A program made the translations under genes and the position numbers. A stretch of DNA of 64,000 bases from JAHEKD01 sp965204695 (GTDB lineage: Bacteria > Pseudomonadota > Gammaproteobacteria > Arenicellales > JAHEKD01): NCBI GenBank assembly GCA_965204695.1, contig OZ242007.1:2604001-2668000 (forward strand). Reading direction: 5' to 3'. The notes beneath the pieces were generated by a model. That model did not search any database, was not told the DNA's origin, and was given only the letters and a program-made list of their open reading frames with translations. This document shows positions 63,951 to 64,000 of this stretch, piece by piece. Position 1 is the first letter of the stretch; every line of letters begins with the position of its first letter.

Positions 63951-64000
63951 ATGACCCTAATCACCATCTTTACAATCGCACTGATTTACTTTCTCTATTC
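63951..64000 (+). CDS. Membrane-anchored protein, N-terminal end only
   Basis: An ATG at 63951 opens a frame (MTLITIFTIALIYFLY) that is fully hydrophobic and reaches the window edge. Gammaproteobacterial FadE acyl-CoA dehydrogenases start with such a membrane helix, and the neighbours are beta-oxidation genes, so this could be fadE. Only 16 residues are seen, so the call is tentative. Confidence 0.35.
   Translation, partial: MTLITIFTIALIYFLY

Noticed and set aside
16..64000. Search for tRNA genes, insertion sequences, integrases and attachment sites
   Set aside because: No cloverleaf sequences, transposase motifs or clear att duplications could be recognised by eye; a tRNAscan run would be decisive.

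Overview
The window looks like a chromosomal segment of a low-GC, probably marine or aquatic gammaproteobacterium. The best evidence is the conserved gammaproteobacterial block ygfB-pepP-ubiH-ubiI facing TIGR02449-zapA-6S RNA-ygfA (about 25.2-31.0 kb). Supporting evidence is ybbP/ybbA/tesA, DUF2782, FadI/FadJ-type beta-oxidation genes, Fur and CadC-type regulators. The genus cannot be named from the sequence alone. No tRNA, rRNA, CRISPR array, transposase or phage gene was seen.

Layout. 0-7.2 kb is an iron-related and partly decayed zone: the start of an AAA-type ATPase behind a three-box operator, a porin with Fur-like and FNR-like sites, ferritin, a broken heme-degradation gene (hemS), a histidine-kinase remnant, a second related porin, and an orphan ferric-iron ABC permease behind another Fur-like box. 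7.2-18.5 kb holds a 38-bp tandem repeat, malate synthase G, a quinone oxidoreductase, a membrane sulfatase-fold enzyme, the YbbA/YbbP-type ABC exporter with divergent tesA, and a FAD oxidoreductase. 18.7-23.3 kb, all on the minus strand, holds a dicarboxylate/amino-acid symporter and a tight gene run fur > fbpC-like ATPase > tpx > PfkB kinase with a palindromic Fur box in front of fur. 23.4-34.6 kb is mostly housekeeping: a hydrolase/OsmC fusion, thpR, ubiquinone hydroxylases, pepP, zapA, 6S RNA, folate salvage, a LysE exporter and deaD. 34.8-38.3 kb is loosely packed, with small hypothetical genes, an SDR, a lipoprotein with a disrupted start region and a decayed proline-racemase-family gene. 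38.3-47.5 kb has an RRM protein, a cold-shock protein, polA, DUF488, OsmC plus methyltransferase, a CadC/TPR regulator, an EamA transporter, a LOG protein and DUF2782. 47.5-50.5 kb is a LysR-cupin-Rieske-glyoxalase module of unknown substrate. 50.5-58.1 kb has repeats, a lipoprotein, uvrD, FkbM and trmB. 58.1-64 kb is fatty-acid beta-oxidation: thiolase, FadJ, GNAT, a second thiolase and the start of a membrane-anchored protein.

How it works together. Iron handling (porins, ferritin, the FbpB and FbpC-like halves of a ferric importer, Fur, Tpx) is the main theme, with three Fur-box-like sites sharing an AGAATCATT core. Beta-oxidation followed by the glyoxylate-shunt enzyme malate synthase would let the cell grow on fatty acids or acetate. 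Several genes carry visible lesions (hemS, the histidine kinase, the proline racemase, the lipoprotein leader), and many intergenic gaps are filled with short dispersed palindromic repeats. No clear new defence or mobile system was found. The most unusual items are the fur-fbpC-tpx gene run, the 16-bp-phased triple operator, a small dispersed hairpin family and the Rieske module.
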